DNA of 62,207 nt from the NCBI RefSeq assembly GCF_002895485.1, contig NZ_AZRK01000020.1, positions 1-62,207 of the forward strand, given 5' to 3'. The stretch is from Petrotoga sp. 9PWA.NaAc.5.4 (GTDB lineage: Bacteria > Thermotogota > Thermotogae > Petrotogales > Petrotogaceae). The position numbers and the translations under genes are program-made. The notes under the pieces were generated by a model. It did no database searches. It saw nothing but the letters and a program-made list of their open reading frames with translations, and was not told the DNA's origin. Shown piece after piece: positions 26,147-35,574 of the stretch (position 1 is the stretch's first letter; the number at the start of each line of letters is the position of its first letter).

Positions 26147-26366
26147 TACTTTTATAATGTCTTTAGAAACTCTAAAACTTTACTTTTTTTAGTGTTTCAG
26201 CGTCTTATTTTTTCAAAGATACCTCCTCAACTCTAATACTTATAAAATATGAATTTCTTTAACTTTTTAAGTATTTTTACCTAAGAAGAAGGGTTTCTCA
26301 CTGAACCAACTTTAAATTTAAAAGCTTATTTTTATAAAAACTATCATTTTTAAAGTTCCTAATACA
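26147..26366 (-). repeat. Dispersed leader element, copy 5b (gene-distal of a tandem pair)
   Basis: A second full-length copy is joined head to tail with copy 5a. In the minus-strand RNA, H2 reads UUAGGUA-AAAA-UACUUAA and stays fully paired only through a G.U pair. H1 is eroded. It follows the engB stop. Confidence 0.75.
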
Positions 26367-26386
26367 TCTTAGGTAATTAACTTTAA

Positions 26387-26971
26387 TTAATCGCCTAAAA
26401 TCTCTCCTATAGTTTTCAACAATAAATTGATACCTTCTTTGGTTTTAGAAGAAAATGGTAAATATATATACTCTCCATAATTGGAAAGAGAGATTTGAAT
26501 TTCTTTAAACTTTTTTTTCTTCTCAAAATTTTTTAATTTATCAGCTTTGGTTAATACAAACATAAACGGTATTTCAAGTTCTCTTAACCATTCTATCATC
26601 GAATAATCCAATGGCTGTGGCACATGTCTATGATCCAAAAGTAAAATAACAGTAATTAAATTTTTTCTGTTTTTAAAATAATCATCTAACAAATAACTCC
26701 ACTTTTCTTTTTCTTGCTTTGAAACACTCGCAAAACCATAACCTGGCAAATCCACAAAATAATAGTTATCATTTACCAAATAATAATTTATGGATCGAGT
26801 TTTACCTGGCGTTGAACTAACCTTAGCAATTTTGATTCCCAAAAGTGTGTTAAGTAAACTTGATTTTCCTACGTTAGACCTTCCTGCAAAAGCTATTTCT
26901 TTTTTATCTTCTGGAGGCATATCTTCTATTTTATAAACAGTTTTAATTAATTTTGCTGAATTGACTTTCAC
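26387..26971 (-). CDS. engB: Ribosome biogenesis GTPase EngB (YsxC/YihA)
   Basis: This 194-residue TRAFAC GTPase is needed for 50S subunit assembly. G1 is GRSNVGKSSLL (~30-40), G3 is DLPGYG and G4 is TKADK; the TPGKTRSIN segment is the switch I region of this family. The GTG start at 26971 has AAGGAGGAA upstream. It is followed by tandem leader elements and preceded by the YfcE-like phosphoesterase gene with a 120-base gap that shows nothing notable. Confidence 0.96.
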   Translation of the reverse strand: MKVNSAKLIKTVYKIEDMPPEDKKEIAFAGRSNVGKSSLLNTLLGIKIAKVSSTPGKTRSINYYLVNDNYYFVDLPGYGFASVSKQEKEKWSYLLDDYFKNRKNLITVILLLDHRHVPQPLDYSMIEWLRELEIPFMFVLTKADKLKNFEKKKKFKEIQISLSNYGEYIYLPFSSKTKEGINLLLKTIGEILGD

Positions 26972-27094
26972 TTTGATTATTCCTCCTTGACGTTACTCAA
27001 TCAATCGTCTCGGACCTACTCTATACTCTAAAGTAAAACGTTCCTCTTCTTAAAACTACATTTCTAAATTTTTTAACATTTTAGTCGACTATTA

Positions 27095-27571
27095 TTATAA
27101 TTCCTTTATTTCAACTTCACCTGTAATGGGATCTAACAAGGCATAAGTCGCTTTTGATGTCAACCAACCACATAATTCACCAGGATTCAATACTAAAGTT
27201 TTCCCAAATCTTCTTTTTACTATTTCGTGAGTATGTCCAAAAAATATGTAATCATACAAACCAGATTTTTCTGCTGATATTAAAGAATAAGGTTCGTGCA
27301 TTAGAAAAATCTTTTTATTTTCTAATTCAATCGTTACTGGACCATTTTTAATCTTTCCATTAGATTTTTGGTGAAGTAATATCTTTTCTCCATCATTGTT
27401 TCCGAAAACTCCATAAAATTCTATATTTTCAAATAAAAAATAAGGTAAAGTAAAAGGAGATACAAAGTCTCCACAATGAAAAATAGCGGTTACATTATTT
27501 TCCTCAACTATATTAGGAATGTGTTTTATTTTTATCATATTATCATGTGAATCAGAAAGTATAAGCCACAT
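27095..27571 (-). CDS. YfcE/MJ0936-type metallophosphoesterase
   Basis: This 158-residue calcineurin-like phosphodiesterase has the metal ligands in order: SDSHDN (residues ~6-11), HCGDF, GNND, and HEP...GHTHE near the end. Relatives cleave model phosphodiesters or cyclic nucleotides with Mn or Ni; the natural substrate is uncertain. The start follows AAAGGAGAAAATA, 12 bases after the thiamine pyrophosphokinase stop, so the two form an operon. Confidence 0.9.
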   Translation of the reverse strand: MWLILSDSHDNMIKIKHIPNIVEENNVTAIFHCGDFVSPFTLPYFLFENIEFYGVFGNNDGEKILLHQKSNGKIKNGPVTIELENKKIFLMHEPYSLISAEKSGLYDYIFFGHTHEIVKRRFGKTLVLNPGELCGWLTSKATYALLDPITGEVEIKEL

Positions 27572-27583
27572 TATTTTCTCCTT

Positions 27584-28231
27584 TCACCATTTTTTATTTA
27601 TCCATCTTACAAATAATATAGTCCCTTTTTTAAGAAAAATTCTTACCTTATTACTTATTGCTTCATTGCTTATACCCAAGGACCTAAAATTATTTAAATC
27701 TTTGTTCTTAAGTTCATATTTAAAACCTTCAAGAGTTAATCCTTCAACTTTATCTCCTATTCTCAAAATGGACCATGTTTCTCCAACAAAAGCATCTTCC
27801 TCTTTAAATCCGCTTACAACTCCTATTTTCACATCTTCCTCTAAAATACAAGGATTTAAATCGATATATTCTACTAATAAATAGAGCGAAGCAACTTCTT
27901 GATCTATTCTATCGCCCAAAACTCCTGAAATAATAACATCTTTTTCTTTTCTCTCCCTTAAAACTATCAAAGCTAATTCTGTATCAATTTCTTCTTTTTC
28001 TGCCGGATATGTTAATATTTCACACCCATTCTTTTTTGCCCATTCTAAATCTTCAGGAGAGGCTGAATCAAAATCACCAATCAAAATATCTGGAACCACA
28101 TTAATCTCTCGGTAAATTTTAATACCCGAGTCACACGCTATTTTTAAAGAAGCTTTTTCTACTATATTTTTATAAAATTTTAAAGAACTTCTTTTTCCTG
28201 CTCCACCTATTACATAAACTATTTCGTCCAC
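27584..28231 (-). CDS. thiN: Thiamine pyrophosphokinase
   Basis: This 215-residue enzyme makes thiamine diphosphate from thiamine and ATP. Visible family features are CDSGIKIYREINVVPDILIGDFDSA (DFDS motif), YPAEKEEIDTELAL and GVLGDRIDQEVASLYLL, which together bind ATP and magnesium. The GTG start lies just behind AAAAGGAAG. It sits upstream of the phosphoesterase and downstream of nnr in the same direction. Confidence 0.92.
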   Translation of the reverse strand: MDEIVYVIGGAGKRSSLKFYKNIVEKASLKIACDSGIKIYREINVVPDILIGDFDSASPEDLEWAKKNGCEILTYPAEKEEIDTELALIVLRERKEKDVIISGVLGDRIDQEVASLYLLVEYIDLNPCILEEDVKIGVVSGFKEEDAFVGETWSILRIGDKVEGLTLEGFKYELKNKDLNNFRSLGISNEAISNKVRIFLKKGTILFVRWINKKW

Positions 28232-28345
28232 TTCCTTTTAATTAATAATATTTGTATATTTGTCACCTACCAATTTTAATCTTTATACTTTGCAAATCAA
28301 TCATTTTAGTTAAATTCACAGATTTTTTCAACTTTTATAAAGACC

Positions 28346-29818
28346 TTACTTTGTTAACTTAGAAATTGTTCTATAAATATTATCACATATAAGTTTAGGA
28401 GTAATAAAATATTCTGTATAATCTTTAGATAAATTTTGAGCTGTATCATAAACCACATATGTCCCTATAATAGAAGCTTTAAGTGAGCTTAGGCCTTGAG
28501 CAATATAACCACCTATTACTCCAGAAAGCAGATCTCCTGAACCACCTTTTGCTAAGCTTGAATTACCAGCAATATTAAAATATGTTCTTTCTCCATCAGT
28601 AATAATCGTTGTAGAAGATTTTAGAACTATTGTACTGCCTATCTCTTTAGAGTAAGATTCCAAACCCAAAACATCATTTTTTACATTTCTATAAACTTTC
28701 GTTAATTCTCCTACGTGAGGAGTAATAACAAAATTTTTATTTAGTTTTATCTTTCTATCTTTTAATATCAACAATGCATCAGCATCAAGTAAAAAAAGCT
28801 TTTCTTCTTTGTAATCGTTGACTAATCTCAGTATAAACCCTGTTGCTTGCTCTGTAATTCCCGGACCTATGATTAAAACATCAGCTTTTTTTATATCCTC
28901 TTTTATTATTTCTACATCTCTACTTTCAAAATATTCCTTATCAAGTGATCTGTAAATTATTGAAGGTTCTAAAGCTAAAATACCGGAAGAATCAGCCGGA
29001 GTAATCAGTTTAACTATTCCCGTACCAACTCTTTGAGCGCCTAAAGCGGTCAAAATAGGAGCTCCAGGATATTTAGCGCTTCCTGAAAGTATTAAAACAC
29101 TTCCAAATTTATATTTATAAGAATCTTCCGGCCTATCAGGAAGTAAAGATTTAACCATATCGCTTGTTACCAAATTTCTATTAATTGAATCTAAAATAGA
29201 ACTATCAAATGAAAGATTAGCTATTTTTATATCTCCACAAAATTCCCTTGCAGGATAAAGTAGATGCCCTATTTTTAAATTACCAAAAGTAACTGTTTCA
29301 CTTGCTTTAACAGCGTTCCCCATAATTTCTCCCGTATCACAAGACAGTCCTGAAGGAATGTCTATAGAGATAATTACGTTGTTTGAACTATTTATTTTAT
29401 CTATTACCTCTGCTATTTCATCTTTGACATCTCCATTCAAACCTATACCAAGGAGTCCATCTATTATCAAATCATATTCCTCAAAATCTACATTATCTTG
29501 CCCAAAACGATAAACTTTTACTCCATAATTATTTGCTATTTTAAATTGTTTTTTGAATCCTTCGCTTGATTGCCCCACATCTCCTACTAAAAGAATTTCA
29601 ACTTTATAACCTCTATTTTTTAATATTCGGGCTGTTGCAACTCCATCAGCACCGTTATTACCTTTTCCTACAACACTTAAAATGGCATGAGGCTTATATG
29701 TTTCTACAATATCTGCTACAGAAGCTGCCGCTTGTTCTATCAAAGTTTCTTCCATTATACCTTTTTGAACAGTTTCTCTATCTATCTGCTTAGCTTCTTG
29801 AGATGTTAATACTTTCAT
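28346..29818 (-). CDS. nnr: Bifunctional NAD(P)H-hydrate repair enzyme (epimerase NnrE + dehydratase NnrD)
   Basis: This 490-residue fusion protein repairs damaged NADH and NADPH. The N-terminal YjeF/NnrE part (residues ~1-205) has GKGNNGADGVATARIL, and the C-terminal carbohydrate-kinase-like NnrD part (~225-490) has PGAPILTALGAQRVGTG, LLDADALLIL, TPHVGE and KGGSGDLLSGVIGG, the nucleotide-binding loop. The fusion is the common bacterial arrangement. The start lies behind GAAGGTGAT. Transcription probably continues into thiN and the phosphoesterase. Confidence 0.96.
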   Translation of the reverse strand: MKVLTSQEAKQIDRETVQKGIMEETLIEQAAASVADIVETYKPHAILSVVGKGNNGADGVATARILKNRGYKVEILLVGDVGQSSEGFKKQFKIANNYGVKVYRFGQDNVDFEEYDLIIDGLLGIGLNGDVKDEIAEVIDKINSSNNVIISIDIPSGLSCDTGEIMGNAVKASETVTFGNLKIGHLLYPAREFCGDIKIANLSFDSSILDSINRNLVTSDMVKSLLPDRPEDSYKYKFGSVLILSGSAKYPGAPILTALGAQRVGTGIVKLITPADSSGILALEPSIIYRSLDKEYFESRDVEIIKEDIKKADVLIIGPGITEQATGFILRLVNDYKEEKLFLLDADALLILKDRKIKLNKNFVITPHVGELTKVYRNVKNDVLGLESYSKEIGSTIVLKSSTTIITDGERTYFNIAGNSSLAKGGSGDLLSGVIGGYIAQGLSSLKASIIGTYVVYDTAQNLSKDYTEYFITPKLICDNIYRTISKLTK

Positions 29819-29866
29819 TTTTTATCACCTTCAATTAAAACAATAAATAAAATCTTTTTAACTTTT

Positions 29867-31126
29867 TTATCTATCAATATTCAATATTAAATGATTTTTT
29901 GAACACATTTCTTCAGTTTTTGGACCATAGGATATGTAATCAACATTTATTTGTGTTTGTTCTTCTATAAATGAGAGATATTTTAAAAAGTTTATGTCAC
30001 TTGTATTTTTCCAACCCTTTAACTCTTTGTAAACTGGTTTTGCAACAAAAAAATCATAAGATGACGACGGCGTATCTTTAATTTTTCCTTTTATTTCATA
30101 GTTTGTACATACTTTTATTTGATCAAAACCATTTAATACATCCGACTTGGTTATAACTAAACCTGTTAAACCTGATCTAATTTTAGCGTATCTTAAAGCA
30201 GGTAAATCAAGCCATCCTACTCTTCTTGGCCTTCCTGTTGTTGCGCCATATTCGTTACCTAATCGCCGTATCTTTTCTGCTTCTTCACCAAAAATTTCGG
30301 TTGGGAAAGGACCTTCTCCAACTCTGGTGGTATAAGCTTTCAATACGCCATATACATCATCTAATTCAAACGTCGAAAATCCAACAGAAGAAACACCATG
30401 AGCCATACAAGAAGAAGAAGTAACAAAGGGATAAGTTCCAAAATCCAGATCAAGTAAAACACCTTGAGCGCCCTCAAATAATACAGATGTACTCCTGAAA
30501 ACTTCCCCCATTTCAATAGCACTAGCATAATTAACTTTTAATTTCTCTAATCTATTTCGAGCCTTTATTAAAAATTCATAAACTTCGCTTATCGAAGTTT
30601 TAAGCTTATTACCATAATAACTGCTCTTAAGATAATATATATCCTCTAATCTGTTCATGAGCAAGCTTTCATCAAATAAATAATAAAATTTTATGCCTTC
30701 TCTTGAAACTTTATCCGTATACGAAGGCCCTATTCCTCTTCTTGTAGTACCAATAGGTTTTTTTCTCATAGACTCAATAATTTCATCTTCTTCTTTATGC
30801 CAGGGAAGAACCAAAAAAGCTTCTAAATCTATATAAAATTTTGAAGATATATCAGGAAAATCCGATTCTAAAATGGATAATTCTTCAACTAATTTTTCAA
30901 GATCAAGAACCATGCCTGCACCTAAAAATCCTTTAGAATTAGAATTAGGCATAATTGAAGGTAATAAATGATTCACATATTTTTTATCTTTGTAATATAT
31001 AGTATGGCCTGCATTAGAACCCCCAGAAAAACGAACTATCCATTCAAAGTCTTTTGAAAAATAATTAACAATTTTCCCTTTACCTTCATCTCCCCATTGA
31101 GCACCTACAATCGCCATTTTTTTCAT
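29867..31126 (-). CDS. purA: Adenylosuccinate synthetase
   Basis: This 419-residue enzyme makes adenylosuccinate from IMP, aspartate and GTP in AMP synthesis. It shows the start IVGAQWGDEGKGKIVNYF, SGGSNAGHTI, RRGIGPSYTDK, FEGAQGVLLDLDFGTYPFVTSS, and TTGRPRRVGWLDL. The length is slightly short of the usual 425-430. The ribosome site is unusual: GGAGGG is 34 bases upstream, separated from the ATG by a small hairpin (see the separate entry). Confidence 0.96.
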   Translation of the reverse strand: MKKMAIVGAQWGDEGKGKIVNYFSKDFEWIVRFSGGSNAGHTIYYKDKKYVNHLLPSIMPNSNSKGFLGAGMVLDLEKLVEELSILESDFPDISSKFYIDLEAFLVLPWHKEEDEIIESMRKKPIGTTRRGIGPSYTDKVSREGIKFYYLFDESLLMNRLEDIYYLKSSYYGNKLKTSISEVYEFLIKARNRLEKLKVNYASAIEMGEVFRSTSVLFEGAQGVLLDLDFGTYPFVTSSSCMAHGVSSVGFSTFELDDVYGVLKAYTTRVGEGPFPTEIFGEEAEKIRRLGNEYGATTGRPRRVGWLDLPALRYAKIRSGLTGLVITKSDVLNGFDQIKVCTNYEIKGKIKDTPSSSYDFFVAKPVYKELKGWKNTSDINFLKYLSFIEEQTQINVDYISYGPKTEEMCSKNHLILNIDR

Positions 31127-31166
31127 AATTACATTTCACACTAATTTAAAAGTGTGCTTTCCCTCC
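31127..31166 (-). promoter_or_regulatory. purA translation start region with hairpin between ribosome site and ATG
   Basis: On the minus strand GGAGGG (31161-31166) is followed by a hairpin with CACACT/AGTGTG arms (31137-31142 and 31151-31156) and then by about ten bases before the ATG at 31126. Folding of the hairpin would bring the ribosome site to ~14 bases from the start; unfolded, it is 34 away. No closer Shine-Dalgarno sequence is visible. Confidence 0.5.
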
Positions 31167-31180
31167 TTTTTCAAAGACGT

Positions 31181-31392
31181 TTATTTATTTACTTTAGAAA
31201 TTTTAAAAACCTTATTTTATATAGGTTTTAATATTAAATTTTTTATGAAATACCCCCACAATCTTAATTTTGATCAATTCTCTATTTCTTTAACTTCTTC
31301 GGTAAGCATCCTGAGAAAGAAAAAAGGGCTCCGTCCCAAACCCGTTATAACAAATAAATTCAAAACATCATTTTTCTAAAATCCTTTTAATT
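31181..31392 (-). repeat. Dispersed leader element, copy 6 (purA leader)
   Basis: The element lies just upstream of the purA ribosome site in sense orientation. The gene-proximal end (TTTACTTTAGAAATTTTAAAA on the plus strand) is well kept. H1 is GGGAC-GGA-GCCC with one bulge. H2 is imperfect. Confidence 0.75.
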
Positions 31393-31414
31393 AAAAAGAT
31401 TATTTAATAATGAT

Positions 31415-31882
31415 TTAATAATGATAACTCTCATTGTTCAATATTTTGTTACTTCTAAATATCTGTTCTAATATCAACAATACTGCATATTCGTGGGTAA
31501 AAGTAAATTTCGATAAAGATATCATATCATCAGCAACGTCATAAACTTTTTCTGAATGGCCGAGAGGTCCTCCAACATAAAAACTTAGAAATTTTTTACC
31601 ACATCTGCTTTTTATTTTATCATAAAACTCTGCAAATCCTATAGAATCTAATTCTTTACCTCTTTCATCTAAAAAAATATTGTAAGAATCTTCAAAAAAT
31701 TTTTGTATCTTTTCAAAATCTCTATCTTTAATACTCTTACTTGGAAGTTTGTTCAAATCTCCCGAAATGGGAAGCTCTATTAATTTAATATTCTCATATT
31801 TTTTTAACCATTTTAAATATTGCTTTACACCACTTTTTACAAATTCAGTTTTCAATTGTCCAATTACTATTATTCTTGTCAT
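31415..31882 (-). CDS. rlmH: 23S rRNA pseudouridine-1915 N3-methyltransferase RlmH
   Basis: This 155-residue SPOUT methyltransferase has the knot signature [17 protein letters not shown] and the C-terminal [22 protein letters not shown]...YHY that closes the SAM pocket. It methylates helix 69 of 23S rRNA. The gene starts two bases after the ftcD stop, with the ribosome site inside ftcD. The length matches the usual ~155 residues. Confidence 0.96.
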   Translation of the reverse strand: MTRIIVIGQLKTEFVKSGVKQYLKWLKKYENIKLIELPISGDLNKLPSKSIKDRDFEKIQKFFEDSYNIFLDERGKELDSIGFAEFYDKIKSRCGKKFLSFYVGGPLGHSEKVYDVADDMISLSKFTFTHEYAVLLILEQIFRSNKILNNESYHY

Positions 31883-31884
31883 AA

Positions 31885-32793
31885 CTATATTTGATCTTTT
31901 CTTATTTTTCTAACTTCCGAATTTGCCAATATTTTTTCTTCTATTGTGATTATTTCTCCATCCAGTTTTTCAGCTAAATTTCTAAAGGATTTAAGAAAAG
32001 TACTTCCCATTATTGGAGAAGATAAAGTCACCCTTTCTAACTCACATCCAAAATGGTTTATGACTCTTGTTACCTCATTGTATAAAATTGTTAAAGAAAT
32101 CTCACCTTCTTTGGCATTGACACTCATATTAAATTTACCATTGAATTTTCTTTCTAAAAAAATATTAGCTGGGAGAATCATCAAAAGTTCTTGCTTTATT
32201 TGTTCTACAAGCCATCTGTCAGAATTATTTAAATGAAAATCTAACGTTATTAAAGGATCTCTAACTCCCATTATTGTAGCTCCAGCCGTTGGATGAGGAA
32301 TATCAGGACCAAAATCTGGTTTCCATTCAGGTAACTTCATCTTTTTTTCTAAAAACTCGAACTCACCTTTTCTTATATTATTTATATTCTTTCTTTCCTC
32401 TTTTTTTGCAGATTTCTCGTATAGATATATAGGTAAGGAAAAACTTTCAGAAATCTTTTTAGCTAATCTTTCTACAAGATTATTTGCCTCTTCAAATGTA
32501 ATTCCAACAACAGGTACAATAGGTATCACATCAATAGCTCCTATACGCGGATGATAACCTGTATGATTATTCATATCTATTTTTTCGATACAAATAGCCG
32601 TTAATTTATACAAAAAGTCTTCAATTTCTTCACAATCTCCCGCAACACTGATAAAACTTCTATTAAAATATTCATCACTTTTACAAGATATAAACCAAAT
32701 TCTATTATAATTATCTGATAAATCCCTTATCTGCCTTATTAATTCACTATTTCTTCCTTCACTAATGTTTGGAAGTGTCTCTATTATTTTCAT
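31885..32793 (-). CDS. ftcD: Glutamate formimidoyltransferase (FTCD N-terminal type)
   Basis: This ~302-residue enzyme transfers the formimino group from formiminoglutamate to tetrahydrofolate in histidine breakdown. It begins [15 protein letters not shown] and shows [19 protein letters not shown] and [21 protein letters not shown], characteristic of the family. The cyclodeaminase domain of the animal enzyme is absent, as is common in bacteria. I chose the ATG at 32793 with GGGGTGA seven bases upstream over a GTG at 32805. No histidine-degradation genes are adjacent. Confidence 0.92.
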   Translation of the reverse strand: MKIIETLPNISEGRNSELIRQIRDLSDNYNRIWFISCKSDEYFNRSFISVAGDCEEIEDFLYKLTAICIEKIDMNNHTGYHPRIGAIDVIPIVPVVGITFEEANNLVERLAKKISESFSLPIYLYEKSAKKEERKNINNIRKGEFEFLEKKMKLPEWKPDFGPDIPHPTAGATIMGVRDPLITLDFHLNNSDRWLVEQIKQELLMILPANIFLERKFNGKFNMSVNAKEGEISLTILYNEVTRVINHFGCELERVTLSSPIMGSTFLKSFRNLAEKLDGEIITIEEKILANSEVRKIRKDQI

Positions 32794-32801
32794 AGACAAA
32801 C

Positions 32802-33911
32802 TCACCCCGTAATATTTTTTTCAATCATCAAACCTTTAGCTGCTAACCCTAAAATTATAGAAAACGTTAGAATAGACGTTCCTCCATATGATATTAAAGG
32901 TAAAGGAATACCTGTCACTGGCATAATTCCTAAATTCATACCGACATTTTGGAAAACGTGAAAAAAAAGTAAAAATGCCGCTCCAAAATAATAATATTTC
33001 CAAAAATTATCTTCGGAAATTTTATATCCTTTAAACAGCCTCCACAAAATAATAATATACAATAACAATATCAAAGATACACCTACAAACCCAAACTCTT
33101 CCCCAATAACTGAAAGTATAAAATCTGAATGACTTTCAGGTACAAAATTCGTTAAATTCATAAAACCACTCATATAACCTTTACCTAAAATTCCTCCTGA
33201 ACCAATAGCTTTCATTGCTTGATCTGTGTTATAAAAATAACTCAACGCATATTGTTCGGGAAAAAGAAACCCAAGTATTCTTCCTTTCTGATATTCTTGT
33301 AAATTTAAAAAAACAAATGGCCCAGCTATCAAAGCTAAACCTAATGAATATTGCCATAATTTTTCAAATTTTCCTGAAACAAAAACGATTATAAACCAAG
33401 TAAACAAAACGATCAAAGTAGTGCTAAAATCTGGCTCTTTATATATTAAAATCGACGAAAAAATAATTATTAACGAAGAAAAATAAAAGTATCTTTTACT
33501 AACTTTTTCAGAAATAACATAACTCAGATACAAAATTAAAGACAATTTAAAAAATTCCGATGGTTGAAACCCGAAAGGTCCTACCCTTATCCATCGTCGC
33601 GCTCCACTTATAGGATTTGAGAATAAAACTAAAATCAAAGCAAAAAAATTCAAATAAAACAATACTGGGGCAAAAGTCTTAATTAATCTTTCTGGGATAA
33701 ATAGCGATAAAGTAAAAAAGACTATCCCTAAAATCATCCATAAAAATTGCTGTTTTTCTATACCTTCTAAAGAACTATTCAAAACTGAACTTTTAACCGC
33801 AAAATACCCAATAGTCAACAAAACAACATAAGAAATTATCAAAAGAAATTCTATTCTCTTAATCTTTTCTTTATTATTGAAAAAAGATAATTTGGAAACA
33901 GCTTTCAACAA
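32802..33911 (-). CDS. rodA: SEDS-family peptidoglycan glycosyltransferase, RodA/FtsW
   Basis: This 369-residue polytopic protein polymerises lipid II during wall growth. Family signatures are FSNPISGARRWIRVGPFGFQPSEFFKL, SGGILGKGY, FVPESHSDFILSVIGEEFGF and PVTGIPLPLISYGGTS. The length and lack of long tails favour RodA (rod elongation) over FtsW, but this is inference. Its stop lies close to the ftcD start, and an extended -10 promoter is seen at 33965-33970. Confidence 0.93.
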   Translation of the reverse strand: MLKAVSKLSFFNNKEKIKRIEFLLIISYVVLLTIGYFAVKSSVLNSSLEGIEKQQFLWMILGIVFFTLSLFIPERLIKTFAPVLFYLNFFALILVLFSNPISGARRWIRVGPFGFQPSEFFKLSLILYLSYVISEKVSKRYFYFSSLIIIFSSILIYKEPDFSTTLIVLFTWFIIVFVSGKFEKLWQYSLGLALIAGPFVFLNLQEYQKGRILGFLFPEQYALSYFYNTDQAMKAIGSGGILGKGYMSGFMNLTNFVPESHSDFILSVIGEEFGFVGVSLILLLYIIILWRLFKGYKISEDNFWKYYYFGAAFLLFFHVFQNVGMNLGIMPVTGIPLPLISYGGTSILTFSIILGLAAKGLMIEKNITG

Positions 33912-33964
33912 TCTTACACCTCTTAAATTTAAGAAAAAAACATTTATCTTTTTAACCTTTATTT

Positions 33965-33970
33965 ATTATA
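33965..33970 (-). promoter_or_regulatory. Probable rodA promoter -10 (extended TGATATAAT)
   Basis: The minus strand reads TTATGATATAATAAA, again an extended -10 with little -35 conservation. It gives a leader of about 47 bases for rodA. The remainder of the 33912-34182 divergent gap is A+T-rich; I do not see a clear promoter for birA. Confidence 0.5.
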
Positions 33971-34182
33971 TCATAAAAGAAAAGAGTATTAATTTTTTCA
34001 GATTACCTCAAAGCTGTGATAAAATAAAAATAAAATTTATTGTAAAAACCTCAAATAAAATCAAATACTCCCTTCCCATGTGTTTTATAAAAACTTAAAT
34101 TTTAAACTTTAACATAGATGAAATTTGAGTTTCATAACTTAAAAACCAAGTAAAAAATGAATTTTAGGAGGAAAATTCCAAT

Positions 34183-34917
34183 ATGATTGGAGATAAACTA
34201 ATTATATTAGATAAAATAGACTCTACTAATCAATATATTAAGGAAAATTGGGAGAAGCTCCCTTCTGAAACTGTTGTTTGGGCTTTAGAACAAAAAATGG
34301 GATATGGAAGAAAAAAAAATTTTTGGCATTCACCCTTAGGAGGACTTTGGTTTTCCGTTTTATTTAAACCAAGAAAAAGGCCTTTAGTTCCTTATTATTA
34401 CGTTCGAATGTATTCACTTGTTATATTTGACTTATTAAAGAAAAAATACAATTTAAAACCTGTTATAAAATGGCCAAATGATATCTTAGTTAACGAAAAA
34501 AAAATATGTGGTATATTAGGTGAAAGCGTGTATAAAGGTAATAACCCAGTATGTGTAATAGTAGGAGTTGGTTTAAACGTTAACAATGAACTTCCATTGG
34601 AAATAAGTAACAAAGCAATTTCTCTAAAAGAACTTTTAGGTCGAGAAGTATCTCTTAAAAAAATCTTGAATCAAATTAACCATATCGCTTATAATTCATA
34701 TTATCTAAAATATTTTAAGCCTAAAGCTTTGAATGGTTTAACCAAAATTTGGATTAAACATCTTAACATCAAACCAGGTGATACAATAAGTTTAAAATAT
34801 AACGAAGATATCATATATGGAAAATTACTTGAAATAAAATCCGAAAGCTTAGTAGTACTAACAAACAAGGGAGAAATAAAAGAATATAATTCTGGGGAAA
34901 TAAGCGTCTTAAAATAA
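34183..34917 (+). CDS. birA: Biotin--[acetyl-CoA-carboxylase] ligase, monofunctional
   Basis: This 244-residue enzyme activates biotin with ATP and attaches it to carboxylase/BCCP lysine. It begins directly with the catalytic domain (LDKIDSTNQYIKENW), followed by EQKMGYGRKKNFWHSPLGGLWFS in place of the usual GRGR loop, then KWPNDILVNEKKICGILGE and VGVGLNVNN. There is no N-terminal DNA-binding domain, so it cannot act as the biotin repressor. The start has AGGAGG upstream. Confidence 0.93.
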   Translation: MIGDKLIILDKIDSTNQYIKENWEKLPSETVVWALEQKMGYGRKKNFWHSPLGGLWFSVLFKPRKRPLVPYYYVRMYSLVIFDLLKKKYNLKPVIKWPNDILVNEKKICGILGESVYKGNNPVCVIVGVGLNVNNELPLEISNKAISLKELLGREVSLKKILNQINHIAYNSYYLKYFKPKALNGLTKIWIKHLNIKPGDTISLKYNEDIIYGKLLEIKSESLVVLTNKGEIKEYNSGEISVLK

Positions 34918-34952
34918 ATCTTTCTCGTCTAAAAATTAAATGTCAGAATTAA

Positions 34953-34979
34953 TTGAAAATGACGCTAATGTGATACAAT
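34953..34979 (+). promoter_or_regulatory. Promoter of hpt-punA
   Basis: TTGAAA (34953-34958) and TACAAT (34974-34979) are 15 bases apart, and TGA directly precedes TACAAT as an extended -10. The leader to the hpt start is about 60 bases. Confidence 0.6.
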
Positions 34980-35044
34980 ATTTATAAAGATAAGAATTTA
35001 ACATTATATAAAATACATTTTTATTATCCATTAGGAGGCAAATT

Positions 35045-35557
35045 ATGTCATTAAATGTTCTTATTGGGGAAGAAAAAATAAACAAGAAGATTGAAGAATT
35101 AGCTTTAAATATAACTGATTATTACAAAGAAATGACTGACGAAATCGTTGGAGTGTGCGTTCTAAAAGGATCGGTTAATTTTTTTAGCGACCTTGTCAAA
35201 AGAATAAAATTAAATGTGAGATATAATTTTATACAAGTTTCAAGCTACACAGGAGAAGTTACAACTGGATCTGTAAAAGTAAAAAGTTGGCTTGATGAAC
35301 CTTTAGAAAATAAACACGTCCTCATAGTGGAAGATATTGTGGATACTGGTAACACTCTAAAATACATAGTAAAATATTTTCAAAGGCAAAATCCTCTTTC
35401 TTTAGAAATAACTTCGTTGTTAATGAAGACCGTCCACAATCATGAAGTTAATGTTAAATTCCCTGGTTTTGAAATTGGAAACATATTTGTTGTAGGATAT
35501 GGGTTAGATTACGACGAAAAATATAGGAATCTCCCTTACATAGGGTATATTAACTAA
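35045..35557 (+). CDS. hpt: Hypoxanthine phosphoribosyltransferase
   Basis: This 170-residue purine-salvage enzyme converts hypoxanthine (and often guanine) with PRPP to IMP/GMP. It has VCVLKGSVNFFSDL, the PRPP-binding motif LIVEDIVDTGNTL and FVVGYGLDYDEKYRNLPYIG near the C-terminus, which is the nucleobase-binding end. AGGAGG lies upstream of the ATG. Purine nucleoside phosphorylase follows 17 bases later, giving a compact salvage operon. Confidence 0.96.
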   Translation: MSLNVLIGEEKINKKIEELALNITDYYKEMTDEIVGVCVLKGSVNFFSDLVKRIKLNVRYNFIQVSSYTGEVTTGSVKVKSWLDEPLENKHVLIVEDIVDTGNTLKYIVKYFQRQNPLSLEITSLLMKTVHNHEVNVKFPGFEIGNIFVVGYGLDYDEKYRNLPYIGYIN

Positions 35558-35574
35558 TAAAGGAGGCTATTATA

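Noticed and set aside
34183-34917. BirA as biotin repressor
   Set aside because: The N-terminal helix-turn-helix domain is absent, so it can only be the ligase.
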